A DNA stretch of 64,000 bases, from assembly GCF_001874145.1 (NCBI RefSeq), contig NZ_MPCX01000004.1:166776-230775 (forward strand), in the 5' to 3' direction. The position numbers and the translations under genes are program-made. Below the pieces are notes generated by a model that saw only the letters and a program-made list of their open reading frames with translations, ran no database searches and was not told the origin of the DNA. Position 1 is the first letter of the stretch. The number at the start of each line of letters is the position of its first letter. Positions 43,905-53,041 of this stretch are shown here, in pieces. The stretch comes from Lacinutrix sp. MedPE-SW. Its GTDB lineage: Bacteria; Bacteroidota; Bacteroidia; Flavobacteriales; Flavobacteriaceae.

Positions 43905-46886
43905 ATGATTAAAAAATTATTACTAACAACAATGTTATGTTTTAGCGCAGCATTGTTTGCGCAAGACTATGCACCCAAAAATGATGGTGTAAAAACCATA
44001 AATTCCAATTACACAGCATTAACAAATGCTACAATTCACGTTTCACCTACTCAAGTATTAGACAAAAGTACTCTGCTTATTAAAGATGGTAAAATTGTAG
44101 CTGTAGGAAAATCGGTTTCCATTCCAAAAAATGCTGTAAAAGTAGATTTAACAGGAAAGAGTATTTATCCTTCTTTTATAGATATCTACTCTACTTTTGG
44201 TGTAGAAACACCAAAATCTCCAAGCGGTAATTCTAGAAGACCACAATACGATGCTGGTCGTGAAGGCTATTACTGGAATGACCACATTAGAGCAGAACAA
44301 GATGCTATTGCACATTTTAAATTTGATAGTAAAGCTGCCGAAGCATTAAGAAAAGCTGGTTTTGGTACTGTAAATACACATATTGATGATGGTATTATTC
44401 GTGGTACAGGAACTTTAATAGCTTTAAACTCTAATGGTACAGATGCTAATAGAATTTTAGCCGAAAAATCTGGACAATATTTAGGAACAAGTAAAAGTAA
44501 AACCTCACGTCAAGCCTACCCAACTTCTATTATGGGTGCATTTGCTTTATTACGCCAAGTAAATATGGATGCCAATTGGTATGCAACTGGAAATGCAAAA
44601 GAAAAAGACCGTACTTTAGAAGCTTTTATTGCAAATAAAAACCAAGTCCAAATTATGGAAGCTGGTAGCAAACTAAATGCCTTGCGTTTAGATAATATTG
44701 GTGACCAATTTAATACACAATATGTTTTTGTTGGTGGTGGTGATGAATACGAATATATTAACGATATTAAAGCTACAAACGCTTCATTCATTTTACCTGT
44801 AGATTTCCCAGACGCTTACGATATGGAAGATCCGTTTTTAGCAAGTGCTGTTGAATTAGCAGATTTACGTGAGTGGAACCAAAAACCACATAACCCAAAA
44901 ATACTAGCAGAAAACAATATTAACTTTGCCTTTACTACACACAAATTAAAAAAACCAGAAGAATTTATGGCTAATGTACTTAAAGCCATAGAAGCTGGAC
45001 TAAGCAAAGAAAAAGCTTTAGCTGCATTAACTACAGTTCCTGCACAAATACTAGGAAAATCTAATGTTTTAGGAACCTTAAAAACTGGTGCTTATGCAAA
45101 TTTCTTAGTAACTTCTGGAGATATTTTTGATAAAGAAACTACAATATATCAAAATTGGGTTACCGGAGAAAAAGATGAATTTAAGGCTTTAAATACTACA
45201 GACATTAGAGGTGATTATACTTTTAATTTAAATAACACAACCTATGAACTTTCTATTTCTGGTAAATTAGAAAAGTTAAAAGCAAAGGCTAAAGCAAACG
45301 ATAAAACATTAGGCGCTAAAGTAAGCTTTAAAGACGATTGGTTAAACCTTACAATCTCTACAGTAGATACTACAAAACAAGAGTTTATTAGATTAGTATC
45401 TAACATAACAGATACTAATAACTTTAGTGGTAAAGCTTATTTTCCAAACGGAAACGAATCTACTTTTAATGCGAAAAAGGTAGAGAAAGAAAATAAAGAC
45501 AAAGAGAAAAAGGATAAAGATGAAGACAAAAAAGATAGTAAGTCTCGAAAATTCTTTCCTGTAACCTATCCAAACATGGCATTTGGTAATACTACACAAC
45601 CAAAACAAGAAACTATTTTATTTAAAAATGTTACGGTTTGGACTAACGAAAAAGAAGGTATTTTAAAAAACAGTGATGTTTTAATTAAAAACGGGAAAAT
45701 TTCTAAAATAGGAACAAATTTAAATGCTTCTGGCGCTAAAGTAATAAATGGAGAAGGCAAGCATTTAACCGCTGGAATTATAGATGAGCACTCGCATATT
45801 GCAACCTCATCAGTTAACGAATCTGGACACAACTCTACAGCAGAAGTAACACAAGAAGATGTTATAAACCCAGAGCATATTGGTATATACCGTAATTTAT
45901 CTGGTGGTGTTACTAGTATTCAAATTCTACATGGCTCTGCAAACCCAATTGGTGGTCGTAGTGCTATTATAAAACTTAAATGGGGAGAAAGTGCTAAAAA
46001 CATGTTATATAAAAACTCACCAAAATTTATAAAATTTGCTTTAGGTGAAAACGTAAAACAAAGTAATTGGGGAGAAAATAACACGATACGTTTTCCACAA
46101 ACAAGAATGGGAGTTGAACAAGTATATACAGACTATTTTCAACGTGCAAAAGAGTATGATGCTTTAAAGAAAAGTGGAAAGCCTTATAGAAAAGATGTTG
46201 AAATGGAAGTAATTGCCGAGATTTTAAACAAAGAACGTTTTATTAGCTGCCACTCTTACGTACAAAGTGAAATTAACATGTTAATGAAAGTAGCAGAAAA
46301 ATTCGATTTTCGTGTAAATACATTTACTCACATATTAGAAGGTTATAAAGTAGCCGATAAAATGGAAGCTCATGGTGTTGGTGGTTCTACTTTTAGTGAT
46401 TGGTGGGCATACAAATACGAAGTTAATGATGCGATACCATATAATGCTGCTATAATGCATAATGCCGGTGTTACCGTTGCAATTAATAGTGATGATGCCG
46501 AAATGTCTAGACGTTTAAATCAAGAAGCTGCCAAAACAGTTAAATATGGTAATGTTAGCGAAGAAGAAGCCTGGAAATTTGTAACACTTAATCCTGCAAA
46601 ATTATTACATATAGACGATCGTGTTGGTAGTATAAAAGTTGGAAAAGATGCAGATGTAGTATTATGGAGCGATCACCCAATGTCTATTTATGCAAAAGCA
46701 GAAAAAACCCTAATTGAAGGTGCAACTTATTTTGATATTGAAACAGATAAACAAAAACGTGAAGCCATTAAAAAAGAAAAAAATGAGCTTACAACTTTAA
46801 TGTTACAAGCAAAAAATAAGGGATTAAAAACAAAACCTATTGTGAAAAAAGAGAAAGAACACTTTCACTGTGATACAGAAATATAA
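43905..46886 (+). CDS. exported tandem amidohydrolase-fold protein
   Basis: A 993-residue protein with signal peptide (LLLTTMLCFSAALFAQ) and two amidohydrolase-like halves. The first (about 25-430) lacks the HxH metal motif (DIYSTFGVE replaces it). A lysine/aspartate-rich linker lies near 525-545. The second (about 560-960) is complete in outline: GIIDEHSHIA (H629, H631), HSYVQSE, FTHILEGYKV and NSDDAEMSRR. The end is HFHCDTEI. Only the second half should be catalytic. It is 56 bases upstream of a shorter paralogue. Substrate unknown; related proteins are annotated as imidazolonepropionase-like or dipeptidase-like. Confidence 0.85.
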   Translation: MIKKLLLTTMLCFSAALFAQDYAPKNDGVKTINSNYTALTNATIHVSPTQVLDKSTLLIKDGKIVAVGKSVSIPKNAVKVDLTGKSIYPSFIDIYSTFGVETPKSPSGNSRRPQYDAGREGYYWNDHIRAEQDAIAHFKFDSKAAEALRKAGFGTVNTHIDDGIIRGTGTLIALNSNGTDANRILAEKSGQYLGTSKSKTSRQAYPTSIMGAFALLRQVNMDANWYATGNAKEKDRTLEAFIANKNQVQIMEAGSKLNALRLDNIGDQFNTQYVFVGGGDEYEYINDIKATNASFILPVDFPDAYDMEDPFLASAVELADLREWNQKPHNPKILAENNINFAFTTHKLKKPEEFMANVLKAIEAGLSKEKALAALTTVPAQILGKSNVLGTLKTGAYANFLVTSGDIFDKETTIYQNWVTGEKDEFKALNTTDIRGDYTFNLNNTTYELSISGKLEKLKAKAKANDKTLGAKVSFKDDWLNLTISTVDTTKQEFIRLVSNITDTNNFSGKAYFPNGNESTFNAKKVEKENKDKEKKDKDEDKKDSKSRKFFPVTYPNMAFGNTTQPKQETILFKNVTVWTNEKEGILKNSDVLIKNGKISKIGTNLNASGAKVINGEGKHLTAGIIDEHSHIATSSVNESGHNSTAEVTQEDVINPEHIGIYRNLSGGVTSIQILHGSANPIGGRSAIIKLKWGESAKNMLYKNSPKFIKFALGENVKQSNWGENNTIRFPQTRMGVEQVYTDYFQRAKEYDALKKSGKPYRKDVEMEVIAEILNKERFISCHSYVQSEINMLMKVAEKFDFRVNTFTHILEGYKVADKMEAHGVGGSTFSDWWAYKYEVNDAIPYNAAIMHNAGVTVAINSDDAEMSRRLNQEAAKTVKYGNVSEEEAWKFVTLNPAKLLHIDDRVGSIKVGKDADVVLWSDHPMSIYAKAEKTLIEGATYFDIETDKQKREAIKKEKNELTTLMLQAKNKGLKTKPIVKKEKEHFHCDTEI

Positions 46887-46942
46887 TAAGCAAAATAGGA
46901 AAACCTTATATTTTTTTTCAAATTAATAAAACACATTTCAAA

Positions 46943-48244
46943 ATGAAATATTTAAAATACAAATTACTAACCTTTGCATTACTATTATCTGTAATTGCAA
47001 TTGCGCAGCAAACACCTGCGCCACAACAAACTCAAGCCTATTCTATTGAAGGTGCAACAGCACACTTAGGAAATGGAACAGTTATTGAAAACGCATTAAT
47101 AATGTTTAACGAAGGCAAAATAACTTTTGTTGGTAGTGCAAACATGAAAATTGCTAGACAAGGTAAAGTTATAAACGCCAACGGTAAACATATTTATCCT
47201 GGTTTTATAGCACCAAATTCAACTTTAGGATTAGTTGAAGTTGATGCCGTACGCGCATCTAACGATATTAGAGAAGTTGGAGCTATGAACCCACATGTAA
47301 GAAGTTTAATAGCTTATAATACCGAGTCTAAAGTTGTGGAATCTATGAGACCAAACGGTGTGTTAATGGGACAAATTACACCACGTGGCGGACGCATTTC
47401 GGGAACCTCATCTATTGTACAGTTTGATGCCTGGAATTGGGAGGATGCTGTTATAAAAGAAGATGATGGTATTCATCTTAACTGGCCAAACCCTTATTCT
47501 CGTGGTCGTTGGTGGTTAGGTGAGCCAGCAGGCTTAAAACTTAATAAAAAATATACCGAACAAGTAAATAATCTAACAAATTATGTTTTAGAAAGTAAGG
47601 CTTATAACGCTGGTAACAAATCGCCAAGACATTTACCATTTGAAGCTTTACAACCATTATTTAATGGTACTAAAAAATTATTTGTTCACGTAGATGACCA
47701 AAAAGGAATTACAGATGCCATTGCTTTTGCTAAAGATAATAATGTAAAAAGTTTAGTTATAGTTGGTGGCGCAGAAGCAGATAAGGTAATGCCTTTATTA
47801 AAGCAAAATAATATTCCTGTATTACTACAACGTATACACAGTAATAGTAACAGTGATGATGATGCTTATGACGTAACTTATACATTAGCAAATACATTAG
47901 TTAATGCTGGTGTTTTAGTAGGCTTAGAGAACTCTGGTGACATGGAACGTATGAATGCCAGAAACTTACCATTTTTAGCGGGTACATGTGCCGCTTTTGG
48001 TTTAGATAAAGAAAAAGCTTTAAGTTTAATTACATTAAATACTGCAAAAATTTTAGGTATTGACGATAAAGTTGGTTCATTAGAGGTTGGAAAAGATGCT
48101 ACATTTTTTATTAGTGAAGGAGATGCGCTTGATATGAGAACTAACAAATTATCTAAAGCCTATATTCAAGGACGTGATATAAGTTTAGAATCGCACCAAA
48201 CAGAGCTTTATAAACGTTATAGCAATAAGTATAAGCAACAATAA
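46943..48244 (+). CDS. exported amidohydrolase-fold protein lacking the HxH motif
   Basis: A 433-residue protein with signal peptide (LLTFALLLSVIAIAQ). The amidohydrolase outline is recognisable (ATAHLGNGTVIENALIMFNEGKI, GKHIYPGFI, TLNTAKILGIDDKVGSLEVGKDA), but the metal motif after GFI reads APNSTLGL instead of xDxHxH. It resembles the degenerate first half of the upstream protein. It is probably a non-catalytic partner of the 993-residue protein, with which it is co-oriented 56 bases apart. This is inference. Confidence 0.8.
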   Translation: MKYLKYKLLTFALLLSVIAIAQQTPAPQQTQAYSIEGATAHLGNGTVIENALIMFNEGKITFVGSANMKIARQGKVINANGKHIYPGFIAPNSTLGLVEVDAVRASNDIREVGAMNPHVRSLIAYNTESKVVESMRPNGVLMGQITPRGGRISGTSSIVQFDAWNWEDAVIKEDDGIHLNWPNPYSRGRWWLGEPAGLKLNKKYTEQVNNLTNYVLESKAYNAGNKSPRHLPFEALQPLFNGTKKLFVHVDDQKGITDAIAFAKDNNVKSLVIVGGAEADKVMPLLKQNNIPVLLQRIHSNSNSDDDAYDVTYTLANTLVNAGVLVGLENSGDMERMNARNLPFLAGTCAAFGLDKEKALSLITLNTAKILGIDDKVGSLEVGKDATFFISEGDALDMRTNKLSKAYIQGRDISLESHQTELYKRYSNKYKQQ

Positions 48245-48293
48245 TGTTTTAATTATTTATTTAAAACATTATATTTAAGTATATTGAGTTATT

Positions 48294-48659
48294 ATGAAAC
48301 CATTATTAATTACTTTTTTTCTTTTATATAGTTTGTTCTCTTTTTCTCAAGCACAAAAAGATGAACAAAAAAATAATACACCTTTATTTATTTCTACTAT
48401 TGATGTAGATACATCTTATATTATACATAATAACCTAAGTGTAGTCACAAATAGTATAAAAACAATATCGACATCTAAAAAGCATATTGATAATAGAAAC
48501 TTTGTTGCTTTAACTAGCAAAAATAATAAGATTTACAAGTTCTCAGATTTAAGCTCGAAAATAAACTTAAATCAAGCATTGGATAATGTTATGTTTACAG
48601 GAAACTTTTTTAATCCTGAAGAAACTCATTTTTCTACTTTATTAAACGAAAACAATTAA
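48294..48659 (+). CDS. short exported protein of unknown function
   Basis: A 121-residue protein with a signal peptide (ITFFLLYSLFSFSQA). The remainder is polar, with no recognised motif. It follows the amidohydrolase gene by 49 bases and is followed by a bidirectional terminator. It could be a real small secreted protein; I cannot assign a family. Confidence 0.5.
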   Translation: MKPLLITFFLLYSLFSFSQAQKDEQKNNTPLFISTIDVDTSYIIHNNLSVVTNSIKTISTSKKHIDNRNFVALTSKNNKIYKFSDLSSKINLNQALDNVMFTGNFFNPEETHFSTLLNENN

Positions 48660-48679
48660 ACACTATAAAACTTATATAT

Positions 48680-48713
48680 AAAAAAGGCGTGCCAATTGGT
48701 ACGCCTTTTTTTA
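48680..48713. terminator. bidirectional terminator
   Basis: AAAAAGGCGTGCCAATTGGTACGCCTTTTT forms a hairpin of about 14 bp with one mismatch pair, flanked by A and T runs, between convergent genes. Confidence 0.88.
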
Positions 48714-48734
48714 TTTAAAATTCTATAAAATAGA

Positions 48735-49532
48735 TTATTTTACTATTTCGCCTGTTTCTGGTTTAGCAAAAATACTATCTGCTGCCATATTTTTAGATAA
48801 CGTTACAGCTTTAAACTGTACACTGTTTCTTGGCTCTGTTGGTAAACTATCTTCTGTATTGTACCACGTTAAAGTTTCTGGCAATTGTAAACCACTAACT
48901 GTTTGCCAATTACTGTATTTTATAAACGACCACTTTTTGCTTTTTTCTTTAGAAAAATAAGTAACTGTATATGCTAACCACTCCATTTTAAAAGTTTCTG
49001 GATTGTAATATAAAATATACTCATCTTCTGGAGACGAGCCTATTTCTGCATCATAACTTATTTTAATTCCTGGATACTTTATACCATCTACTGTTAAAGC
49101 ATTAGTATATGAATATGTGATACCATCATCTCCTAAAACAAATGGCATTGCATAAAAATAAAACATAAGGTTATAGTAAAAATTAGGGTTTCCGTTGTAT
49201 TCGTTTTCTCCTTTTTTATCTAACCAAACATTTTCACCATCAAACCCTAAAGCAAACGTATTTGTTTCTATAAAAGAACGACGTGTTTTTAAATCGGTAA
49301 TAGTTTTTTCGTCACCAGTTTCTTTTGCTATAGTAAATTCTAAATTTTTAAATTCATTCCACTGCTCTATGCTACCATGAGCATTAAATACTTTGGTTAC
49401 ATTTTCTGGATATATAGAGGTTGTAACATCTAGTGTTTTAGTTTTATAATCTTCTGTTTTTATAGTTTCGGTTTTTTCTTTACATGCCGATACTATAAAT
49501 AATAAGGCTAATGCGATAATGCTATTTTTCAT
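48735..49532 (-). CDS. DUF6503 family lipoprotein (downstream copy)
   Basis: A 265-residue lipoprotein (ALLFIVSACKEK, cysteine near 17) with the fold of outer-membrane lipoprotein-sorting-like proteins: HGSIEQWNEFKNLEFT near 52, a YYNLMFYFYAMPFVLGDDG segment near 120-138, and a C-terminal beta half with EDEYILYYNPETFKMEWL. It is a paralogue of the upstream gene and shares these segments with it. I recall this family as DUF6503; its function is unknown. Confidence 0.78.
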   Translation of the reverse strand: MKNSIIALALLFIVSACKEKTETIKTEDYKTKTLDVTTSIYPENVTKVFNAHGSIEQWNEFKNLEFTIAKETGDEKTITDLKTRRSFIETNTFALGFDGENVWLDKKGENEYNGNPNFYYNLMFYFYAMPFVLGDDGITYSYTNALTVDGIKYPGIKISYDAEIGSSPEDEYILYYNPETFKMEWLAYTVTYFSKEKSKKWSFIKYSNWQTVSGLQLPETLTWYNTEDSLPTEPRNSVQFKAVTLSKNMAADSIFAKPETGEIVK

Positions 49533-49567
49533 TTTAATCTCTTTTAGTTTGTTTATTTTTTTAAGTA

Positions 49568-50383
49568 CTACTCTACAAATTCTGCCTTCTCTGGTTTAGT
49601 AAATTTGTTTTTATCTACTGCCGTTGTTGTAATTTTTACATTTGTAAATGTGTTAGGTACTTTTGCTACTGTTGGTTTATCATTTTTAAAACCATAACCT
49701 GTAATGGTGTTTGGTAATAATAATCCATTAACTTCTTGCCAATCTCCATACTTTCTAAAATGTAATTCTTTTTTATCTATTCCTGGTACAAAGTTTACGG
49801 TGTAACCTAACCATTCCATAATATAAGTTTCTGGATTGTAATATAGCACGTAACGGTCTTCTGGTGTTACACCAACTCCTGCGTTATAAGTTACTTGTAT
49901 TCCTGGATACGTTTTGCCTTCAAATTCTAAAGGCGCTGCGTTAGCATAATTAATACCATCATCTGACAGTATAAATGGCATTGTATAAAAATAAAACATT
50001 AAGTTATAGCCATATTTAGGGTCATAGCCTTTATAATCTTCTTCTGTTTTATTTAATAGCCATGGTTGTTCACCATCGAAACCTATAGTATAGTTTGGCG
50101 CCTCTATTAATGCTTCTCGAGTATACAGGTTTGTAAGTGTTACTTCGCTTCCATTAGTTTTTTCTTGAGTATACTCTAAAGACTTCATGGTTTTCCATTT
50201 ATTTATACCTCCATGAGCATTAAATACTTTCACAAGATTTTCGGGATAATTAGCTGTTTTTACTTCTACGGTTTCTGGCGTCTCTATTGCTTTAGTTGTT
50301 TTAGAGTCTACTTGTTCTGTATTGTTTTTACAAGCTGATACTATAAGCAGTAACATTAGTGTTATAATACTATTTTTTATCAT
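49568..50383 (-). CDS. DUF6503 family lipoprotein (upstream copy)
   Basis: A 271-residue lipoprotein (MLLLIVSACKNN) colinear with the downstream copy: HGGINKWKTMKSLEYT, YNLMFYFYTMPFILSDDG and EDRYVLYYNPETYIMEWLGY. The two genes lie 35 bases apart in tandem and probably arose by duplication. A TACTTTCG box at 50413-50420 is a possible promoter. Function unknown. Confidence 0.78.
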   Translation of the reverse strand: MIKNSIITLMLLLIVSACKNNTEQVDSKTTKAIETPETVEVKTANYPENLVKVFNAHGGINKWKTMKSLEYTQEKTNGSEVTLTNLYTREALIEAPNYTIGFDGEQPWLLNKTEEDYKGYDPKYGYNLMFYFYTMPFILSDDGINYANAAPLEFEGKTYPGIQVTYNAGVGVTPEDRYVLYYNPETYIMEWLGYTVNFVPGIDKKELHFRKYGDWQEVNGLLLPNTITGYGFKNDKPTVAKVPNTFTNVKITTTAVDKNKFTKPEKAEFVE

Positions 50384-50430
50384 TTTTATTTGTTTTTAGG
50401 TTTGTCGAACAACGAAAGTACTCTTTACAA

Positions 50431-50460
50431 AAAAAGCTTCAGTTTTTACTGAAGCTTTTT
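50431..50460 (-). terminator. hairpin terminator upstream of the DUF6503 pair
   Basis: AAAAAGCTTCAGT-TTTT-ACTGAAGCTTTTT is a 13-bp hairpin with flanking A and T runs. It would end transcription from the decayed T9SS gene before the DUF6503 pair. Confidence 0.8.
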
Positions 50461-50480
50461 AATTAATATTTAACTATAAT

Positions 50481-50993
50481 TTATTTTACTATTAGTTTTT
50501 TTATAGTTTCAGTTTTACCATTTTTCAGTTTTATAAAATACAATCCTGATTCTAAATTAGAAATGTTTAGTTGGGTTTCTAAACTGTTTACGTTTAATAT
50601 TTTTGAATTAACTATTTTTCCTTGAACATCAATTATTGTTACAGAAGTGTTTCCGCGTAAAGCGATATTACTTTTTATTATAACTTCATCTTTTGCAGGA
50701 TTTGGATATAATGAAAAGTTTTGTGTTTCGAATGTATTCACAGATAGCTGAAACTCTACAAACTCTGTTACAAAAGTGTTGGTAATTACAGGAGTATTAA
50801 AATTAGAATATTGCTATTATATTTTGACCAACATTTCATCCATTTGTGACAAGTAATATGAAACATTAAAATCTACTGGATCTTGATCTCCTAAAATTTC
50901 CGAATCTTTAACCGTTAAATCAATCACAGCAATACCTGCTTATATATCACCATTACAAACTATTAAAGGCGTTGGTTGGTTATTGATTAATAA
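50481..50993 (-). pseudogene. remnant of a T9SS-secreted surface protein (type A sorting domain)
   Basis: The track lists only an 86-residue frame that begins at a GTG with no signal peptide. The same reading frame continues upstream without a frameshift but is broken by TAA/TAG at 50814-50819 and TAA at 50940-50942. Between the stops it reads QPTPLIVCNGDI and AGIAVIDLTVKDSEILGDQDP then FNVSYYLSQMDE, a repeat typical of large flavobacterial secreted proteins. The 3' part is an intact type A sorting domain (SLYPNPAKDEV, LESGLYFIKLKNGK). No intact N terminus exists upstream. It is therefore the decayed 3' end of a once longer gene. Confidence 0.8.
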
Positions 50994-51085
50994 TTACAAC
51001 AACCATAAAATAAAATCTCCTACTTATTATATACTATAGATGTAAAAATATAGATTTGGTTACGTTAAAAAATATTACAAATTAT

Positions 51086-51114
51086 TTTGTAATAATCTTT
51101 TTAGCGTAAATTTG
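51086..51114 (+). promoter_or_regulatory. promoter TTTG-N17-TAAATTTG before the RNA methyltransferase
   Basis: TTTG at 51086-51089 and TAAATTTG at 51107-51114 match both promoter halves. The start codon lies 37 bases downstream. Confidence 0.6.
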
Positions 51115-51151
51115 TCTATTCTCTAAATATAGAATTAATAGTTTTAAATTA

Positions 51152-51952
51152 ATGGTTTACAAACAAATAAATAGCACCCAAAATACTTTAGTTAAGCAAA
51201 TTGTTTTATTAAAAGACAAATCTAGAGAACGAAAAAAAACAGGATTATTTATAGTTGAAGGACTTCGTGAAATTACATTAGCTCTAAAAGGGAATTATAA
51301 TTTAAAGACCATTTTATTCTATCCAGAACTTTGCGATGTAAATACTTTAGAATCTCTAGGTAATTTAAATGCTGAAATTATAGAGATAAGTAAAGATGTT
51401 TATACTAAAATTGCATATAGAGAAACCACTGAAGGTATTATAGCAATATCGAAAACTAAAGAAAACAATTTTGAAAATTTAAGCTTTAACACCAAAAACC
51501 CATTAATTTTAGTTGCTGAAGCTCCCGAAAAACCAGGAAATATTGGCGCCATTTTACGAACTGCAGATGCTGCAAATATAGATGCTGTAATTATTGCGAA
51601 CCCTAAAACAGATTTATACAATCCTAACATTATACGCTCTAGTGTAGGCTGTTTATTTACCAATCAAATTGCAACTGGAAGTACCGAGGCTATCATTAAC
51701 TTTTTAAACTCTAAAGGCATAAATATATATGCTGCTATTTTACAAGAATCACAAGAATACCACAAGCAAGATTTTACAACACCAACAGCAATTATAGTTG
51801 GTACAGAAGCTACAGGTTTAAGTAATGACTGGCGAAACGCTGCAAAACAAAATATAAAAATACCAATGCAAGGTGCAATAGATTCTATGAATGTTTCTGT
51901 TGCTGCAGGTATTTTAATTTTTGAAGCAAAAAGACAACGCGATTTTAAATAA
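51152..51952 (+). CDS. TrmH/SpoU family RNA 2'-O-methyltransferase
   Basis: A 266-residue SPOUT methyltransferase. An N-terminal substrate-binding domain (about 1-95; KDKSRERKKTGLFIVEGLREI) precedes the knotted catalytic domain with EKPGNIGAILRTADA (motif 1, about 127), VGTEATGLS (motif 2, about 212) and IPMQGAIDSMNVSVAAGIL (motif 3, about 233). It methylates a ribose in rRNA or tRNA; the exact site is not predictable. AdoMet-dependent and cytoplasmic. Confidence 0.92.
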   Translation: MVYKQINSTQNTLVKQIVLLKDKSRERKKTGLFIVEGLREITLALKGNYNLKTILFYPELCDVNTLESLGNLNAEIIEISKDVYTKIAYRETTEGIIAISKTKENNFENLSFNTKNPLILVAEAPEKPGNIGAILRTADAANIDAVIIANPKTDLYNPNIIRSSVGCLFTNQIATGSTEAIINFLNSKGINIYAAILQESQEYHKQDFTTPTAIIVGTEATGLSNDWRNAAKQNIKIPMQGAIDSMNVSVAAGILIFEAKRQRDFK

Positions 51953-51970
51953 TAGTAATTATTACACCTA

Positions 51971-52636
51971 CTACTCTACTAAAAAATCAAAATATTGATT
52001 ACGGTAAGGTTCTCCTCGTAGTGTAAAATGCCACCACTCTTTAGCGTAGTTTCTAAAACCATTATCTAGCATTACTTTTTGTAGTAGTTCTCGGTTTTTA
52101 GCCTGTACTTTATTTAGATTATTATTTTCTATCCATGAAGCACTCCCAAAAAAATCGTATGGCGATCCCATATCTAATTCTTCTCCATTTTCAATATTTA
52201 CAATTGTAATATCTAATGTACTACCGCTACTATGTCTTGATTTTGAAGCTATATAACCAGATTTAAATAAGTTTTTCTTTTCTACATTTGGGTAAAATTG
52301 TTGTTTCATTAAAGTATCGCTTTCTACTTTTGCCCAACGTACAAAATGATTTACTGCGCGTTGCGGCCTATAAGAATCGTAAATTTTTATAGATAGATTT
52401 TGCTTTGCTAATTGCTCTTGTACCTTTTTTAATGCCGCAGCTGCTTGAGAAGTTAATATGGCTTTATTTTCTATATAACCATCAATAACTTCTCCAACAA
52501 AGTTATTATCACTACAATAGCGCAACTCTGTATGTATTGTTGGTACAACATCTTTTACATACACAAAACCTTTTGGGAGTTGTGCAAAAACAGATAATGA
52601 ATATATTGTTAGTAAAAAGGAAAATAAAGCTCTCAT
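51971..52636 (-). CDS. D-Ala-D-Ala dipeptidase (VanX/DdpX-like, M15D)
   Basis: A 221-residue zinc dipeptidase with signal peptide (FLLTIYSLSVFAQ). The zinc motif is SRHSSGSTLDITIV (His and Asp ligands, about 131-144) and the third ligand with the catalytic Glu is in EWWHFT (about 202). Length and motifs match VanX. There are no vanH, vanA, vanR or vanS neighbours, so a role in cell-wall peptide recycling is more likely than glycopeptide resistance. Confidence 0.9.
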   Translation of the reverse strand: MRALFSFLLTIYSLSVFAQLPKGFVYVKDVVPTIHTELRYCSDNNFVGEVIDGYIENKAILTSQAAAALKKVQEQLAKQNLSIKIYDSYRPQRAVNHFVRWAKVESDTLMKQQFYPNVEKKNLFKSGYIASKSRHSSGSTLDITIVNIENGEELDMGSPYDFFGSASWIENNNLNKVQAKNRELLQKVMLDNGFRNYAKEWWHFTLRGEPYRNQYFDFLVE

Positions 52637-52678
52637 AAAACAAAAATTATACGCTAATTTAGAGAAAAATTATTGACT

Positions 52679-53038
52679 ATGAGTTTTCCTTGGCACCTTT
52701 ACTTAATGGCTGCAATGTATATTTTTGCTGGTATCATGCATTTTATAAAACCAAAAATGTATAAACGCATCATGCCGTTATATATCCCTAATCATGACCT
52801 AATGGTTAAACTTAGTGGCGTTGCTGAAATTATTTTAGGTATTGGTTTGTGTATTCCTGCCTTAAAGAATATTTCAATTTATGGAATAATTTTAATGTTA
52901 ACAGTCTTTTTACTAGTACATTTTTATATGCTTTCTAGTGAAAAAGCTTCAGCCGGAATACCTAAATGGATTTTAATTTTAAGACTTCCATTACAATTCT
53001 TTTTAATGTATTGGGCGTATTGGTATCTTAATTTTTAA
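52679..53038 (+). CDS. DoxX/MauE-like membrane protein
   Basis: A 119-residue four-helix membrane protein beginning MSFPWHLYLMAAMYIFAGIMHF, with HFIKPKMYKRIMP and a conserved SGVAEIILGIGL segment. I use the ATG at 52679; the track start is a TTG six bases earlier. The DoxX-like family includes redox-related membrane proteins, but function is not known. It lies four bases before the AlkB-like gene. Confidence 0.82.
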   Translation: MSFPWHLYLMAAMYIFAGIMHFIKPKMYKRIMPLYIPNHDLMVKLSGVAEIILGIGLCIPALKNISIYGIILMLTVFLLVHFYMLSSEKASAGIPKWILILRLPLQFFLMYWAYWYLNF

Positions 53039-53041
53039 ATC

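Noticed and set aside
48241-48275. AATGTTTTAA/TTAAAACATT hairpin after the 433-residue amidohydrolase gene
   Set aside because: The stem is all A/T except one pair and has no following T run, so it is too weak to call a terminator.
51971-52636. VanX-like gene as a glycopeptide resistance determinant
   Set aside because: No vanH, vanA, vanR or vanS homologue is present; isolated M15D dipeptidases are common in chromosomes.
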